From contig NC_052664.1 in NCBI RefSeq assembly GCF_016802725.1, positions 13,846,405-13,910,404 of the forward strand: a stretch of DNA of 64,000 bases, read 5' to 3'. The notes under the pieces are model-generated. The model was not told where the DNA came from and searched no databases. It saw only the letters and a program-made list of their open reading frames with translations. The stretch comes from Solenopsis invicta (taxonomy: Eukaryota; Arthropoda; Insecta; Hymenoptera; Formicidae). This document shows positions 22,831 through 36,500 of this stretch, piece by piece (position 1 is the first letter of the stretch; each line of letters begins with the position of its first letter). A program made the translations under genes and the position numbers.

Positions 22831-25789
22831 TTAAATGCGTATGAAGTTTATCTTTCTACAGATACCGTATAAGTTTTCTTTTTATCAAAAATGGCTTAAA
22901 TTATTTTCAAATATTATTATTATGTTAACAACAAAGCTTAATAAAGGAAAATATTTTTATGTAAATCATAAAGGTTACATGTCTTTTATTACATGCTTTA
23001 CAAGTTTTTATATAATATATTTTACATGCTAATTTTATAGCACAAACCATATCTTCTTTGAAAATTCTTGTTTAAGAAAATGGTTAGCTTTAAAAAGTAA
23101 CGATAAAGATATAAATTGAATTAATAAAATTAAATCAAATTTAAAAGTAAAAAAAGTCAAAATTTTAAATATTTAATTCTGTATACCAACATAATTATTA
23201 ATAGTATTAAAATCTCTCTTTTTTTAGAAGGATTAGAAGGATAGCTTTCTAAACTTAATATTTTTTATTATTATTTTAAGAGAAAGTTTTTATTCCAATA
23301 AAATTGTTTATAAAAATGATTCTAAACTAAAATTTCATTTATTTAGCAGTTTAAAATATTTAGCACTAATTACCTAACCAGAAACGATAATGAAATTAAC
23401 ATTAAATTGACTTCAATTTTATTATCATTTCTGACTATCTATGTAACATCAATATTAAAACAATATCATAAGTATGTTTAATTAAATTAATTTTTTCACA
23501 AAAAATTGATGACTGAGTCTTTCGTAGGTACAGGTTCACTCTCGTTTTCTTTAGAAAGTTACACTGTTGGCATCGCAAGTCCTTCTTTGTGGCGCAACGC
23601 ATACCTTACAAACGGCATTAGAATCCGTTCCGCGGTAATGCGAGCCGCTTTTATCTCGATGACCGACTGTTACCGAAGGTGTTCGTAACGTCACAGAATA
23701 ATAACTATGTTTCAACCTCTAGCGAAATGTCGCAATAGCTGTACGGAAAAATCAAACCTGATTGTAATGATACACGAGTCAATCAAAAAATAGGGTCGAC
23801 GAGTTTAGAATCGAACGTATATATGATTGCATACATTTCTATAAGAAACTAATACGATTTATACAATTTAAGATACCTGTACATCACTATTAAAGTTGAT
23901 TAAAATTAATTTAAGATATTATTTCTAGCTTCAACTTTAAAGTCGACAATCATATCTCTAGGCACGCAGTTTATATAGAACATGAAAATGTTTATAGAAC
24001 TAAAAAATATATTTAATAATTGATATAAAAATATTTTAAGCGCTAATAGTAAGATATGTTTCAATCAAAAAATGGCCGTTTTTAATTTTTGTGTTATATC
24101 AGTCCCATATTTAATTTATTATTATTAATACAAATTATTTTCATTTTATGGCTCTATGTATTTATCTAAGTTTCTTTAAGAATTGTTAACAAATATTAAA
24201 TTATTTTTGAGCTAAAATATTATCTAATATTCTAGCTAGAAATATTTTCTAGCTCCAAGATACAAGTGTATTCATTGCAGTTTATTCTCAAACGCAGTAT
24301 GGATTCTGAACAATGGCAACTTCTGCGGTCGATCGATATCAAACGAAGATTAAACCCGCCATATGGCAAATGGTATAAGACTTTTAATGGTTAGGGAAAA
24401 ATCCCTATATCTTTAATGGAGAACCACAGTCATCTATTCTTGTAATATTGGTTCGAGCCTGTATCTACGGTACATGTTCCTGGAAACCGCGTGTTAAACA
24501 CAGCAGCTGCAACTAATCCCGCGGATTACAATTATTGACCGCCAACGTGTAACGTCAGGTCGCGTTCAATTGACCTCCGATGTACGAGCTGCACACTCTT
24601 CCGATTGTTATTAGGTCCGCCGTGCGTGACGGCCGCCAGCTAAACTTGCTTTCGTCAATTCCTAATTGCGCTGATGATCTAATGGTATATACGGAGGAAG
24701 AAATATTGGCAATTATCGTAACTAGAGATCAATTTTCATTTCATTATACATGAAATTTGTGTAATAACGAATCGATGTAATTTATGATTGACTACATCAG
24801 ATTAAATTTCTCAAAGTTCACATGATTGCATAATCGATTTTAATCAAATAGTTTATAGATTTTTACGTTAATTTTTACGTTAATATAATAATATAAAAGT
24901 TTTATCAGTTAATCAATTACCTAATTTAAAAAAGGAAATTTTGAAAATTACATTGAAGCTATGTTTGCAATTGTCAATCGCAAAAAAATGTGATTCTTAA
25001 TAATAAATAATTAAAATTGTTTCTTATACACATACATATACATTATTTATTTAACACTAATATGAAAAAAATTAATCAACATAAGTTCTATACGTATATA
25101 TGATAATTTATAAATTTTGTATTTTATATATACTTTTATTCATAATAATTTTACTGAATAAATGTATTCCTTATGATTTCAGTTTCTCTTAATATCTGAA
25201 GTTATGATCTTTTATATTACTTGTTGCCAATATTTCATATAATCAAAAGAATTCTCTTTTGTTTACAAATGTTCTTTAATAAAGGCGAAAAGCAATGCTC
25301 AACTGGCTCACCTAATACAAGTTAAAAAAAAAACCATTTATTTGACTGACCGCACCTTCCACACCTTCTTTGGAATGAATTGATGAAGAAATGAGAAACT
25401 TTCGCGTTATGTTCTCTCGATCATCCTTTCGAGTTAGAATGTAAATGCGAAAGTCTGTTCACCTTTTCAAGATCCGTGATCAAAACCTTTCATGATATGC
25501 AGTCGTCGTAGGCATACAAATAGTCGTAAATAATTGAAGGTCAACGTATAAAGGGAAAGATAGGTCACACTTACATATTCTCTTATATTTAAATTTCTTT
25601 AAAAAATAAAAGAAAAATTAATGTCATTATTTTATCATCATGATCTCATTTCAAATATCTTGTTTTTCTTACGAGTGACCAAAATCTTTGAGAAACTTTA
25701 ATACATGTATATAACTTTCTCTTTTAGTTAAGAAATGCTTGTCATTGTTAAAAAATAATAAAAGAAACGCACTATAGAATTGTTACTAT
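22831..25789. other. Intergenic, AT-rich with GC-richer islands
   Basis: Islands at 23500-23760 and 24290-24700 stand out in composition. The first is open for 60 codons on the + strand without any recognisable protein; the second has no long frame. Both are plausible enhancer-type elements. The rest holds nothing I can support. Confidence 0.35.
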
Positions 25790-27130
25790 TGTTCCGTACC
25801 TCAGAGTGAATGACAGTGAATGACCTGTTTAAGAAACGGACGAGTCTATCGCGACACGAACTGAATAAACCCGAGATCAATGGCTCGTGCACCGTTAATT
25901 TTGTAGCCTCGCGTGGATTCGCTCGATCGAGGATCTGATCTACCTATCATCCGATGACACCGCTGACTTTACGCCCGAACGATTGCATGGATCGACGGAC
26001 TCCTTCTTGCTCTATTGCTTCCTTGAGAAATTCTTTTGATTCAACGAATGCAGCTATTTAATACTTTCACGGTGAAAATTGTTTAGACAAAATCGAGATC
26101 TTTTCAAATTCTACTTTAAATTCTGTCAGTTCAACATTGTATTGAATAAAATTATTTTTTTCTTCTAACAGAAGAGGAAGATGACATTTCTTAATTAGAA
26201 TTTATATTTTTAAGGTCAAGTGCAAATCTTTGATTTCTACAAATCTGAAGAGTCTTCTATATAATATACATATAATTTATTAACATTTTCGTAAAAACAG
26301 GAAATTAATTAATATTGATGCACAATTTTCTGTAAAATGTCTATCGTACGCATGAAAGCTTCACTTACAAGATTAATTTTCCAAATCTAAATTGCATCAA
26401 ACAACCAAGAGCTATCTTCATGTACATCCAGTTATTAATAAAATAAAATTCTAACAATAAAATATAATACCTTAATATTGCCATGAAGAAAACACTTATG
26501 TTCCTTCAATGTGTGCAGACATTAAAGTCATCGTCAGCGTACTACTTCGCCTTCGCATGATTAATGCAGAGCTAAAAGTTGAAGAAGTGCCTACAAATTA
26601 TTACATTCTCAGCGAATACTTTTCCTGAAATAGTCCTTCAAACGCTCCCTTTCTCCCGACCGCTTACCAAAAGTGATTGATCTACGCTGCCGCAACGTTC
26701 TTAAAAAGCCATGGCTTTTTCCGTGCACGGTGGCGGCAATCCAACGCGGCCCTTAAGGTAGCGGGAACTCCGACGGATCGCCGGCGGAAGCGACGATTTT
26801 AAGTGTGGACTGAAAGACATATTTCGGGACGCGCTCTATATTTACACGCGGGTGTACGCACCTATGTGTACGAGAGAGCGCCGAGCGATTTACGCGTCTG
26901 CGACTCTCTCGACATTCCACGCAACTTTCTTTGTGGTTCCCCGGGGAATATATATCGTACGTGCGTGCTCGCACCACACGCCGCTCTCTGGAATCCCGCT
27001 TAAGGAATGCAGCGCGAAACTTAGTCTCGCGACTTCATCTTTGACCACCGACCGGCAACATTTGCGGATTTATGTGGCGCTTAAATTACGTTGCAGTCGC
27101 TTAACATGAATTACTGGCGCTGTTGACCGC
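25790..27130. other. Two GC-rich islands in the gene-poor region
   Basis: Islands at 25790-26060 and 26640-27120. The second is the most GC-rich part of this stretch, with short frames on both strands that overlap each other and show no family. No splice-bounded exon was found. A promoter or enhancer function is possible but unproven. Confidence 0.35.
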
Positions 27131-28095
27131 TCATTCCGTAGGTATATCGTTTGCCAGAATTAAGCCATCTATTTGTGATAGTATTGATTCAAAAAATATG
27201 CAAAAGCAAAAGCAAATATTATATTTGTCAAGGATTTGTTAGAGAGAATGGTTTTGGAATTCAAACAAAGCAAATAACATTTATAGTCGATGAATCAGAG
27301 AATTTAAATTAATAAAATTTTCATTGAAATATTCAAAATAAGAAAAAAAAAATTCTAAAAAATAGTGTATTTAAAAAAAAGAAAAAAAAACAAATAAAAT
27401 TATATCACGTAAGCAGGAAGAAAAACAAATAATACGTAAAGACATATTTCGGTCATATGAAAACCACGTCAAAAATGCATAAGAAAGAATGGCGGTAAAG
27501 TAAATTTTTCTGTTATAAAAGATGCAATTTATAAAAGGATTTGATCCAGGTTTATTCATGCGTAATACGTAAAAGAAATGATTCTAAGTTAAGAATATAC
27601 GTTTAAATTTAGTTAGCCTTGCGAGCACGAGAAATGACCAAAGAGGATTCTGCAACCATAATTCAAGGAAGCATCCGCCTTGGCAATCTATGACAACATT
27701 CTGCATAGTTTCAGATCTGGTGTGCCATTTTCAGTTTAACATCATTACGCGTAATTTATAACGATCACAAAGTAGACACCCTACTCGGTTCGCGGTTACA
27801 GGAAACCTATCAGCATTGCTTATACGAAGAGAACTGATGTCCAAACATTCCAAACTCTCAAAACATAATTTCAATTTTCAACTTAAAACCACATGTCATC
27901 AGTCTCGGATTTACTTATCGTGAAAGTTTAACTCTTTCTATTGTGCTTTGAGTCTATTGTGCTTAGCTACAATAAGCATAATATTATTCAACTTTGTCAT
28001 ACTGTAGACAATAATTGTTTCCAAAGTACTGTAGATTGATTTGTTTGCAATATTTTTAATAGCGTGATAAAAGTAAACGGTAATTAAATTTAATT
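27131..28095. other. AT-rich intergenic sequence
   Basis: No gene, repeat or structured element is recognised; a moderately GC-richer patch lies at 27610-27930. Confidence 0.4.
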
Positions 28096-28325
28096 TTTCT
28101 AATACTACAATAAGAAAAAAGTTGTTTATTTCACTAAATTTTTCAACTTTATTAAATTTCTCAAGTTTAAGTATTTATGTATTAAAGTTAAATATATAAC
28201 TGTTTAAATTAAAATATAACTTATTTTATTTATTTAAATTAAATACATAAATACTTGAAATGAGAAATTTAATCAAGTTAAAAAAAGTCAATTTAACAAC
28301 TTGTTTCTTACAATTAGTGTAGAAA
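28096..28325. mobile_element. AT-rich palindromic MITE (~230 bp)
   Basis: Left and right halves are inverted copies over ~95 bases each. AAGTTGTTTATTTCACTAAAT, ATTAAATTTCTCAAG and AAGTATTTATGTATT on the left recur, complemented and in reverse order, on the right (ending in AACTTGTTTCTTACAATTAG). A short AT-rich loop lies around 28205. Such near-perfect palindromes are usual for fold-back MITEs. No coding capacity. Confidence 0.6.
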
Positions 28326-30690
28326 ATAAATAGATACAGATAAAGTAATACATAAATAATTTATTTATTTAAAATAATGTGATATAATTCTTTGTTAACT
28401 ATTAAATTTCAAATCAAGCTTAATTGTATAAAGTTTAGTTTTAAAGCTTTCGTTTTCCATGCTTCTTTACAAAATACAATAATGCAAGAAAAAGTAATGA
28501 AATATTGGCTGTAACTTTAAAATTAATAAAATTAATAATTAAAAAATAACTCAATAAAGAGTATAGTCGTTTATAAATAAAGATACATATTTTATTTTAT
28601 TGTTATTTAATAAAATCTCAGTTTTACAAGTATATACGTTATTTTTATAAACTGTAAATCGGAAATTATAAGTTCTTGACTTTTAAATAAAAATTAATAA
28701 GATATTGGCACATAAATTGGCACCACAGAAAAGTCAGACATTTTTTAAAAGTTTCGTCTACATGACTCCTCTATTTTTATTAGTTTATTCATTATTTATA
28801 AAGCAAAAATTTTTTACCAATAAAATTAAATAAAACCGACAATCCACTCTGTAAGTGTCACCTTTCGAAGCAATTTATCCAACCTTTCTCGACAACTTGT
28901 GCATGTCGCGAGTTCTCTATGCGGCGTGTCCTGTTTCCCTGGCTGGAATAGCTTGATGCCACAAGCTGCTAGTTAGAGGGAGAGACCCCTTTGGGTCTCA
29001 GAAAGTCATTCGTGAAATATTTCGCATAATTTCGTGTCGGCAATGCTGTTTTCGGCATGCATACCATCGCGTCGCGCGTTGCACGCGATTTAGAATACTC
29101 GACCCGCAAAATCGGTATATTGTCAGGATCATCCGTGACAGAGTCCGTGAATTCAAAGGTATTGCGTGCCCTTCCGTAGACAAGTTCAAGCTCGCGTACG
29201 GTGCAATCACTCGACATGAACATTTATGCGAGCTATAATCTACGTATACCGTGTTCCTAAGTCCCACGGTTTTTTTTTGTTTTTATTTATACAATTTCGT
29301 CTGAGATTTAAGGATTTGAATATGTAAAAAGAAAATTCTTAAATAATAAATACGGAAACAGTTAATTGTTAATCTAATTTTTTTATCATATTTTTTATTT
29401 ATATATAATAAAAAGGACTGATTAAGACAATTTTACTTTGAGTGAAAAGAAAATAATCACAGTTATTTTAGTGCGGTTTAAAGGATTTTATTTAAAAAAA
29501 GAAAAGAAATAGAAATATTATTATGATTCCTGAGTAAAAATCAACTAATAGATACATTATTCTACTTAAAAGATTCGATTGAATTAAATAAGAAAAAATT
29601 TATTCCTAGACTTGTAATAATTTTTATGTTATTTAGCATATAATTTAGTATTCTTCTTTAATCTATATTTAATCTGATCGTGCTTCATTAAACTTGATAT
29701 TATTTTATTATGTTTTCAGTTTATACCTAATCACTGTGACACTACATCTTTTATTGTAAAAAACAGTCTTTTATTTTAGATAGTTGGCCTTAAACTTTAA
29801 TTATTATTTCAAAACTCAATTTTGTTCTTTATTTTAACATTGCAAGAAATATTGCTAATTAGAAATTCTTTTTTAATTAGCGTTTCAATGAGTACTAATA
29901 AATACGACATTAGACAATGCATTTTTACGAAAACAACCGACAAATTTAGTTTCACGCAATATAATTTGTTGTCTTTTGTTAATTATATTCTTCTATTTTT
30001 TAAATTAAAATTATTTGGATTAAATCTGTTTCTTTTTATTTTTTATTACTTTAAACCTATTTTAGATTTAAACTAAGAATTTGTTTCAACATATAGTCGA
30101 ACTAATCTCAAATTAAAAAACTGCGCAAACAATATCTCATTTTGGTATACTGCGCAAGAAAATTTCATAATGCGTAGTCTCCTGACAGTCATAAATTGGT
30201 TTGGAAACATGTAGTAACAAAGCTTTAACATTTTCCGGTTTCTTTTATTTTTTCTAAGAATATATATAGTGATGGAGATATATATTTAATATATTTGATA
30301 TATTATAATACTTTAATCTTAGATTTTATGTGTATTTTATAAGTAATTTTTTGCACATATGTCTAAATTTTCTATTATTTCTAATGCACATATGCACATA
30401 CGCGCGCGCGTGCAAACAGTAATTTTTAGATTGGATTAGATAACGCGACAAATTGTATAGAAGTACATATTTAAATTAGTTAATTAAAATATTTTATTAT
30501 TTAAGTAAGATATTCTGTTAAGAGAGAGAAATGATATAAATAAATTATTTCTCTATGGTAGCTCATATGTGGATCCGTTTGAAATGATAATTTTAACATT
30601 AAATTAGATAAAATTTCAATAAATTTTAAATTTGTTTCTATCATTTTCTGTTAAGTTCTTTTCAAACAGGATATGGAAATTCTAACTGCG
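28326..30690. other. Intergenic, mostly AT-rich
   Basis: A GC-richer island at 28850-29270 has two overlapping complement frames of ~85 codons with no family resemblance. The 84-codon + frame at 29822-30076 is low-complexity (Phe, Leu, Ile, Asn) and not taken as a gene. A CG-alternating tract lies at 30400-30413. Confidence 0.4.
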
Positions 30691-31260
30691 ATTGATCTTT
30701 AACCGCGTCCCGGGGTTCTACATTTTGAGTATAAGTTATGTGGCGAATAGCCAGATTCTAGACTTCTGGTGATAGCGTGGTTATAAACGTGACATTCGTT
30801 TAGCGTAGCCTCTCTCATCACCTAATAGTAATAAGGATTGCGGATCGTTAATATTGTAAATTATTATCCACGCTAGCCCATGCTAATGCTCACGTCTTAA
30901 TGAAACAGAAATAGACGATGTTAATTATTATTACACGTTAATTATTACGTTAATTATTAATTGTCTCTCATTAAAACTGCTCGGACTGTTCCTCTGTTCG
31001 TAATTAATAGCTGTTAGAACATGCTACATACGACTTCTAGAGTAAGATTGTTTCGTCGAGTCTCGTGAGAGTGGATCGGAACGGAAATCGATCGAGATAG
31101 TGAAATATCTTCCCGATCGTCGGGGTCTTAATCCGGGCAATGATCCGTTGCGTGCGGCCTTTAATTGGTCAGCCCTTAACGAGCTTAATATTACGGATCT
31201 GGCGATAAGGAACTGCATGTGCAGACGAAGGAATGTGTAAAGGAAGATCTTGTGCATTAT
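30691..31260. promoter_or_regulatory. Candidate regulatory element with TAATTA cluster
   Basis: A 570-base block of mixed composition about 0.8 kb upstream of the CAP-gene leader. At 30920-30962 GTTAATTATTA occurs three times within ~45 bases, a cluster of homeodomain-type TAATTA cores. No coding frame is convincing. Enhancer function is inference. Confidence 0.3.
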
Positions 31261-31929
31261 GTGAGATGATACGTGGCTCCCATTAAGTTTTATATTTTTT
31301 AAATAAATTTTTGTTAAGATCGTTTGAATTTAATCCGTTTTATTTTATTAAAAAAATATTTGTAAGGCTCTGCGCATAATGAAGGAATAATAGATATTAA
31401 GAATAGGAAGTACAATTTTAGAAATAAGATAGAATATAAATATAAATTTAATTTTTTTAATACATCAGTAACGGTGATATCAGAACACTGAAATCCTTCT
31501 GTTCCAACAACTATTTTTGTTGTAACTTAGATATTATTGCAAACAGGAAAAAAATATAATTTTTTTAAATTTATTAAAATTCATTATACCTTCTTTCTTA
31601 AATTTAAAGTGAGTTCCAAAAATGTATATAGCAGTATTTATTAATTAAAAATTCTAAATTGTAATGATTCTTTATGATTATCACTTTTTGATTACTATTT
31701 CCTCATTATTCTTTTTTTAAAATTATTTGAATGAACTTATAAAGGTACATCTATGTGAGTGTTTCCCATCTTGATGAATTAAAAAAATCTTTAATGTGAA
31801 TCTTTAATGAAAATGTTCCATATTTTATTCTGTTGAATAAACAAACTTTAATTTTTATTTATATTTTAATGACTAATACGGGAAAAGAAGTTGGAGGAAA
31901 ATGCTAAATGAAAGATAATACTACTTACG
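31261..31929. other. AT-rich sequence upstream of the CAP-gene promoter
   Basis: Low-complexity AT-rich DNA; nothing recognised. Confidence 0.45.
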
Positions 31930-33540
31930 AATATCTAATTTGACCCCACCTGTGCTTGAGCGTGCGCGCGCGCAAGCACTTATGAAACCTGCGCGGCACG
32001 CGGCACGGCGACCAGTCCGATTCCTCGTCGCAGTGCGATACGGTCGATAGAAGCAAGTCACGTAGTGTAGGCCACGGTGGTTGCATTAAATTGCAGTAAC
32101 GAGTGCGACGCTACCGCATGGCATACGAGGGGTCACCCCCAAGTATCGCGGATCACTTTGTGCGCTTCTTCCCCCTCGGAACGAGCCTGTTCATTCCGCT
32201 TGTAGATGCTGAAGAAGTCACGATCACGTGAACAAAACAGTTAATTTTGAAATATTCATCGTGGAGTGTTCATCAATATTACAGTAAAAGTTTACTATAT
32301 GTGGTGAAAAGAGTAATTTTTGCATAAAAATTGTGTTTATACAGTATGCAGTTTATATACAATTATATCAACTATTCTAGATGAAGAAACGTGTTTCACG
32401 TGTTTGTTGAAAGTTTTTGTAGAAATCTTTAATAACTTTACTTAAAAAAAAATTTAATTTAGTTTTTTTTCCATTGAACCTTGTGTTTTTTGTCGACCTC
32501 GGTGACAAAACAATAGTATGGAGATTTTACGCATTTATACGAGCGTCTAAGACTCATTATCTGCGAACTTGGAAAACAAAGGCATCTCCAGAGTGTAAAG
32601 AATCCTTAACGAGACCGCAGATAATCTTCGGAGAAATCAGAAACGGCCGATTCATCACAGTCACGTGAAATCCTTTTATATCTGCGAGTTGACAATTGCG
32701 GTCTTACGGCTGAAAGAATCTGCATAGATCGATCGCTTCAGAATTTCTTGATGTGGAACTTCTTGACGTGACGCGATCGCGATACAAAACTTGGGATAAA
32801 AAGTAGATGAAAGAGTCGTCGAAAAAAATACGAAGAAGGTGTACAAATAAATACGCTTGAACGAACATCAGTCAACTATAACGTCTCGTATAAACAGAAA
32901 TGTCATCATTACCGTGACATTGAATACTGGCTGTGAAAATTGTTTACGTATCGAGCGGACATTGATATCGGGACACTTTACGTATTCACATCACGACTTT
33001 CCGAATCGTGACACGAGGAACTACTGATCTTGGAAGGAGATATCGAGAAATCTTATTTTTGGTTCCGAATCGTTGAATAGTAATTTCATGGTGATTTGCA
33101 TCGAAAGGTCAGTGGTTTATTTGCCGAGCGTATTCTGCTAGTGCAGAATAATGCCGGCTACGTCAAAGCTTTTGGACTCGTTTTTCGTCAGATATCGCGA
33201 AGATATCTTCGAGTCAACTTGGAAGATTACGCGCGCGAGCTACAAAGTGCAACTTTAAGGGTGGAAATTTGAAGACGTGGATGCAGAGACGCCTATAAAC
33301 TATCGATTGACCTGCATCTTGAAGAGGATGCTTCCTTCGGTCTCGTAACAAGCAGAATTCTCGTTGAAGTCACGTGTCGCGTGGAACGCGAGGACAGACG
33401 CATCGAGAGGAGAGAAAGGAGAAAAGGGACAGCTAGCGGGTGAGGAAGGGAGACGTTTTCCAACCACGCGACACCACGACGTCGTCACGGAAAATCGATT
33501 CGCCGCCGACCACCCCGCTACAACCACCCGTCGCAGTGCA
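31930..33540 (+). promoter_or_regulatory. Promoter and long 5' leader of the tandem-CAP gene
   Basis: Composition changes sharply at ~31945 into a GC-rich region with a CG-alternating palindrome (TGCTTGAGCGTGCGCGCGCG and its arm CGCAAGCA). Transcription may start near 32020-32040 (GTCGCAGTGCG, initiator-like). The 1.5 kb up to the start codon at 33541 has short upstream frames, including one of 64 codons at 32474. A donor-like AAAG|GTCAGT at ~33107 suggests that part of it could be removed as a 5' UTR intron. The exact start site is not determined. Confidence 0.4.
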
Positions 33541-33575
33541 ATGACCTCCAAACCGGGAAGATCCTATAGCGTGAG
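33541..33575 (+). CDS. Tandem-CAP gene, coding exon 1
   Basis: ATG then TSKPGRSYSV, ending GTGAG|GTAAGC in phase 2. The frame is open upstream to 33364 but without an ATG, so 33541 is the start. The N-terminus is basic and Ser-rich with no hydrophobic signal. The following intron is 17.2 kb. Confidence 0.8.
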
Positions 33576-36500
33576 GTAAGCGCAGCTTCGTAGTAGGGAA
33601 TCGGCGGATCGTGGCGGAAGAGAAGGCGGGAAAACGATGAGTTTGACTGAAGAAAGAGCCTGGCCCCCTCGTAGAAAATAGCCGCAGCTTCACGCGCTGT
33701 CCCGACGTCTACGACTTTCGCGATGTTTTTCTCTATTTTACTTCCGGTCTCGGCTTTCCGAGAAACGTTTTTAAACCTACGGTCCGATCGCTTCTTTCTT
33801 TCTTTCTTTTTTTTTTTAAATAGAAAAGAACGTCAGTTCTCTTGTGAAGCTGATGTTTCACACGCGGTATATGGCTTCAGGATAAATGAGAAAATGCAGT
33901 ATGTTGTATCAACATTTTATTTTATTATGATTAAAGAGTTATTTAAGTATGTAATATAATTAATATATTATAATAATCTTATAATAAATATTTTGATATT
34001 TAATGCTACAAAAAATTATAACTTTGATTTCAAAAAAATTTTTTTTAGATCTACAAAAATGCATTTTTTTCTTCTTTTATCTTGATAATTAAAAAATTTA
34101 GTACAAATCATAAAGAAAGTTTATGCATTTTAAATGTTACTAGCTTGAAAGAATGATGGATGTATTAAGTTAAATTTTTCATTCATGTTATGAGTGTTAT
34201 TTAATTCACATATTGAACAAAGACAATCGCTGAAGAAAAAAATAACCAACTATGTGCTAAAAGTATTTTTTTATGCAAAGCATCTTTTGTATGCTAATTT
34301 CATAGAGAAAAAAAAACCAATTGAAACGATTTGTATTCTTTGTCAGTTGAAGATAAAAGAATTTCTGCGACTCTTTATTTCACTTTTGTTCGCGTCTTTT
34401 CGAGGTCGGGGTTTAAGCTGAGCGTTCTAAAGCTGAAAGCAAGGTCATCTCTTCGCGATACGACGCAAGCACGACGCAACAAAAATGCATTTTTCAAATG
34501 CAGTACCCATAATTTGCGTGTGCGTAAGCGCGGCTGTCGCAAAACATTGATTCTACATTTAGAGCGAACATAAAGAGGCTATTCTCATTGTACATTCAAT
34601 GCTAATGCATCTGTCTAATTTTAGATTATTGTGTACATCCGAAATGACGTGTATATATCTAAATATATTTTGAATATACACAATATCCGATAAAATTCAA
34701 AATTACACGATCGCATTTAGTATTAAATGAATAGCAAGAACGCGAGTTAAGATCGTGCATATTTATCATGAGTTTAGCGCTGAATGTAGCTGTCTGGAGC
34801 TTTATTTGTCCATAAATATCACGTTTAATGTCAACACAAGAGATAAGAGACATTTTTTTTTTAATGCTGAATATGCAGTAGAATACAAAGCGAAGCGTTC
34901 GTGGAACAAATGTGCACTTTCTGATTTTGCGCGTCGCATCCTTTCAAGAGAATTAGCCGGCGGACGAGTTGCGAGATAACTGACGGGAATAGTTATTATT
35001 CCTAACTCAGAGACTTCTTTGTGCACGAGTGCGCTTCAGTCTTTGAATTCTGTTGGGAATCACCGCCCTTTGCCAGAGATCTCTCTTCGTAAATGAACTT
35101 AAAAAAGCCTCGTAAACCGCATGCTTGTACATAACATTGTATTAAAACGCCTTGTGATCGTTGAGAAAGATAAAGTTTGCCCTTTACTTACGGATTAAAT
35201 AATTACAGTTCTCAATATCAAAAATGCGAAAGCGGGTAATAAGTCGGTTTGCGAAACATTAATTATAATATTACTCAGTAAACGAATTAACGTAATAATT
35301 TAATGATAACGTGACTTTAATGAAAAAATCATTACTATATAATGAGTTAATACAGATGCAACTTGCTCTTTGGTGCAAATTATTGATTTTCCTCGTGCCT
35401 GATGATCGATTATTTTTTCATACTTAATTGCAATGTGACTTATAGTTTACTCTCCACATTACACTTGACCTTAATGATTAATAAGTTATTACAAACATAA
35501 AAAAGACATTTGCCAAACGTTCTTGCCATTCTATTATTATCTTAACTGCGAAATTTATTAGATTATTTACTTCATTGTTATAAATATTTTTGCACAGTGC
35601 AATGCAAGTTTATTTACATTATTACTTATTTTAATACACACGTAGAAGCTTTTTAACGAAAGATAATTTTCTGGAATTATAGTGTTGATTCATTGTGTCA
35701 AATTTTTACATGTTTACGGAAGACTTCAGCGGGATGCTCAGATGATTGATGAAATGTTGCATAAAGATAACTCAAAAAATAGCTAACTAACAATTTATCT
35801 TACCACCCACTGATTGAAGTTATTCGATGATTGCATGTGAAATGATGACAGCTGGGAACCGCAAGAAAGATCGTTCCTCTTAATTGAACGTTGCACGATT
35901 TTCAACGCTGGCCTGTGTAGTCCGGTTTGATTAAATCTTGATTCACCGTCAATCGAGCTCACCCGTTTGTTTCGGATTGGAATAGTATGCTCTAAAATGT
36001 TAGATCACCTACTTACAAGACCTTCGGAACATTTAAGAGGATTTCATTGTAACCGGTAATGGCGAGTTTCCGCCGTTTGTTCAATGCGCGTGCGATGATG
36101 GGAATATATTCTTTTAACGAATCGTTACGCAACGCATTTGAATCCAAAGATGTGTTGCATATAAGAGCAAGCATGAAAAAATTATTGCAAAATAATGAAA
36201 TTAGTGATGGACATTAATTGACAAGAGTAAATATATTTTATGGCAGAAGTTACAAAGATGTATGTGCACTCAATAAAATGTAGTATACCAGAAGTTACAC
36301 TTGTCAGCGCTCATGAAGTATTCTTTTTTTTCTCTTCTACGATCAATCAATGAAAACGTGCGTAAACAAATTTCAATAAATTACCACAAAATTTAATTTT
36401 CACAAATTGCATTGCAATCTTCTGAGAGACGTGTACGCGCATCAATTTAACGATCAAAGTAACGTGTCATTAATCACGCAATGAGTGCATTATATCCCGT

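Noticed and set aside
26753..27109. Overlapping frames of 60-85 codons on both strands
   Set aside because: They are explained by GC content; no domain, splice site or ATG context supports a gene.
33300..33693. Complement frames of 83 and 86 codons over CAP exon 1
   Set aside because: Antisense to the leader and first coding exon, basic and without family resemblance.
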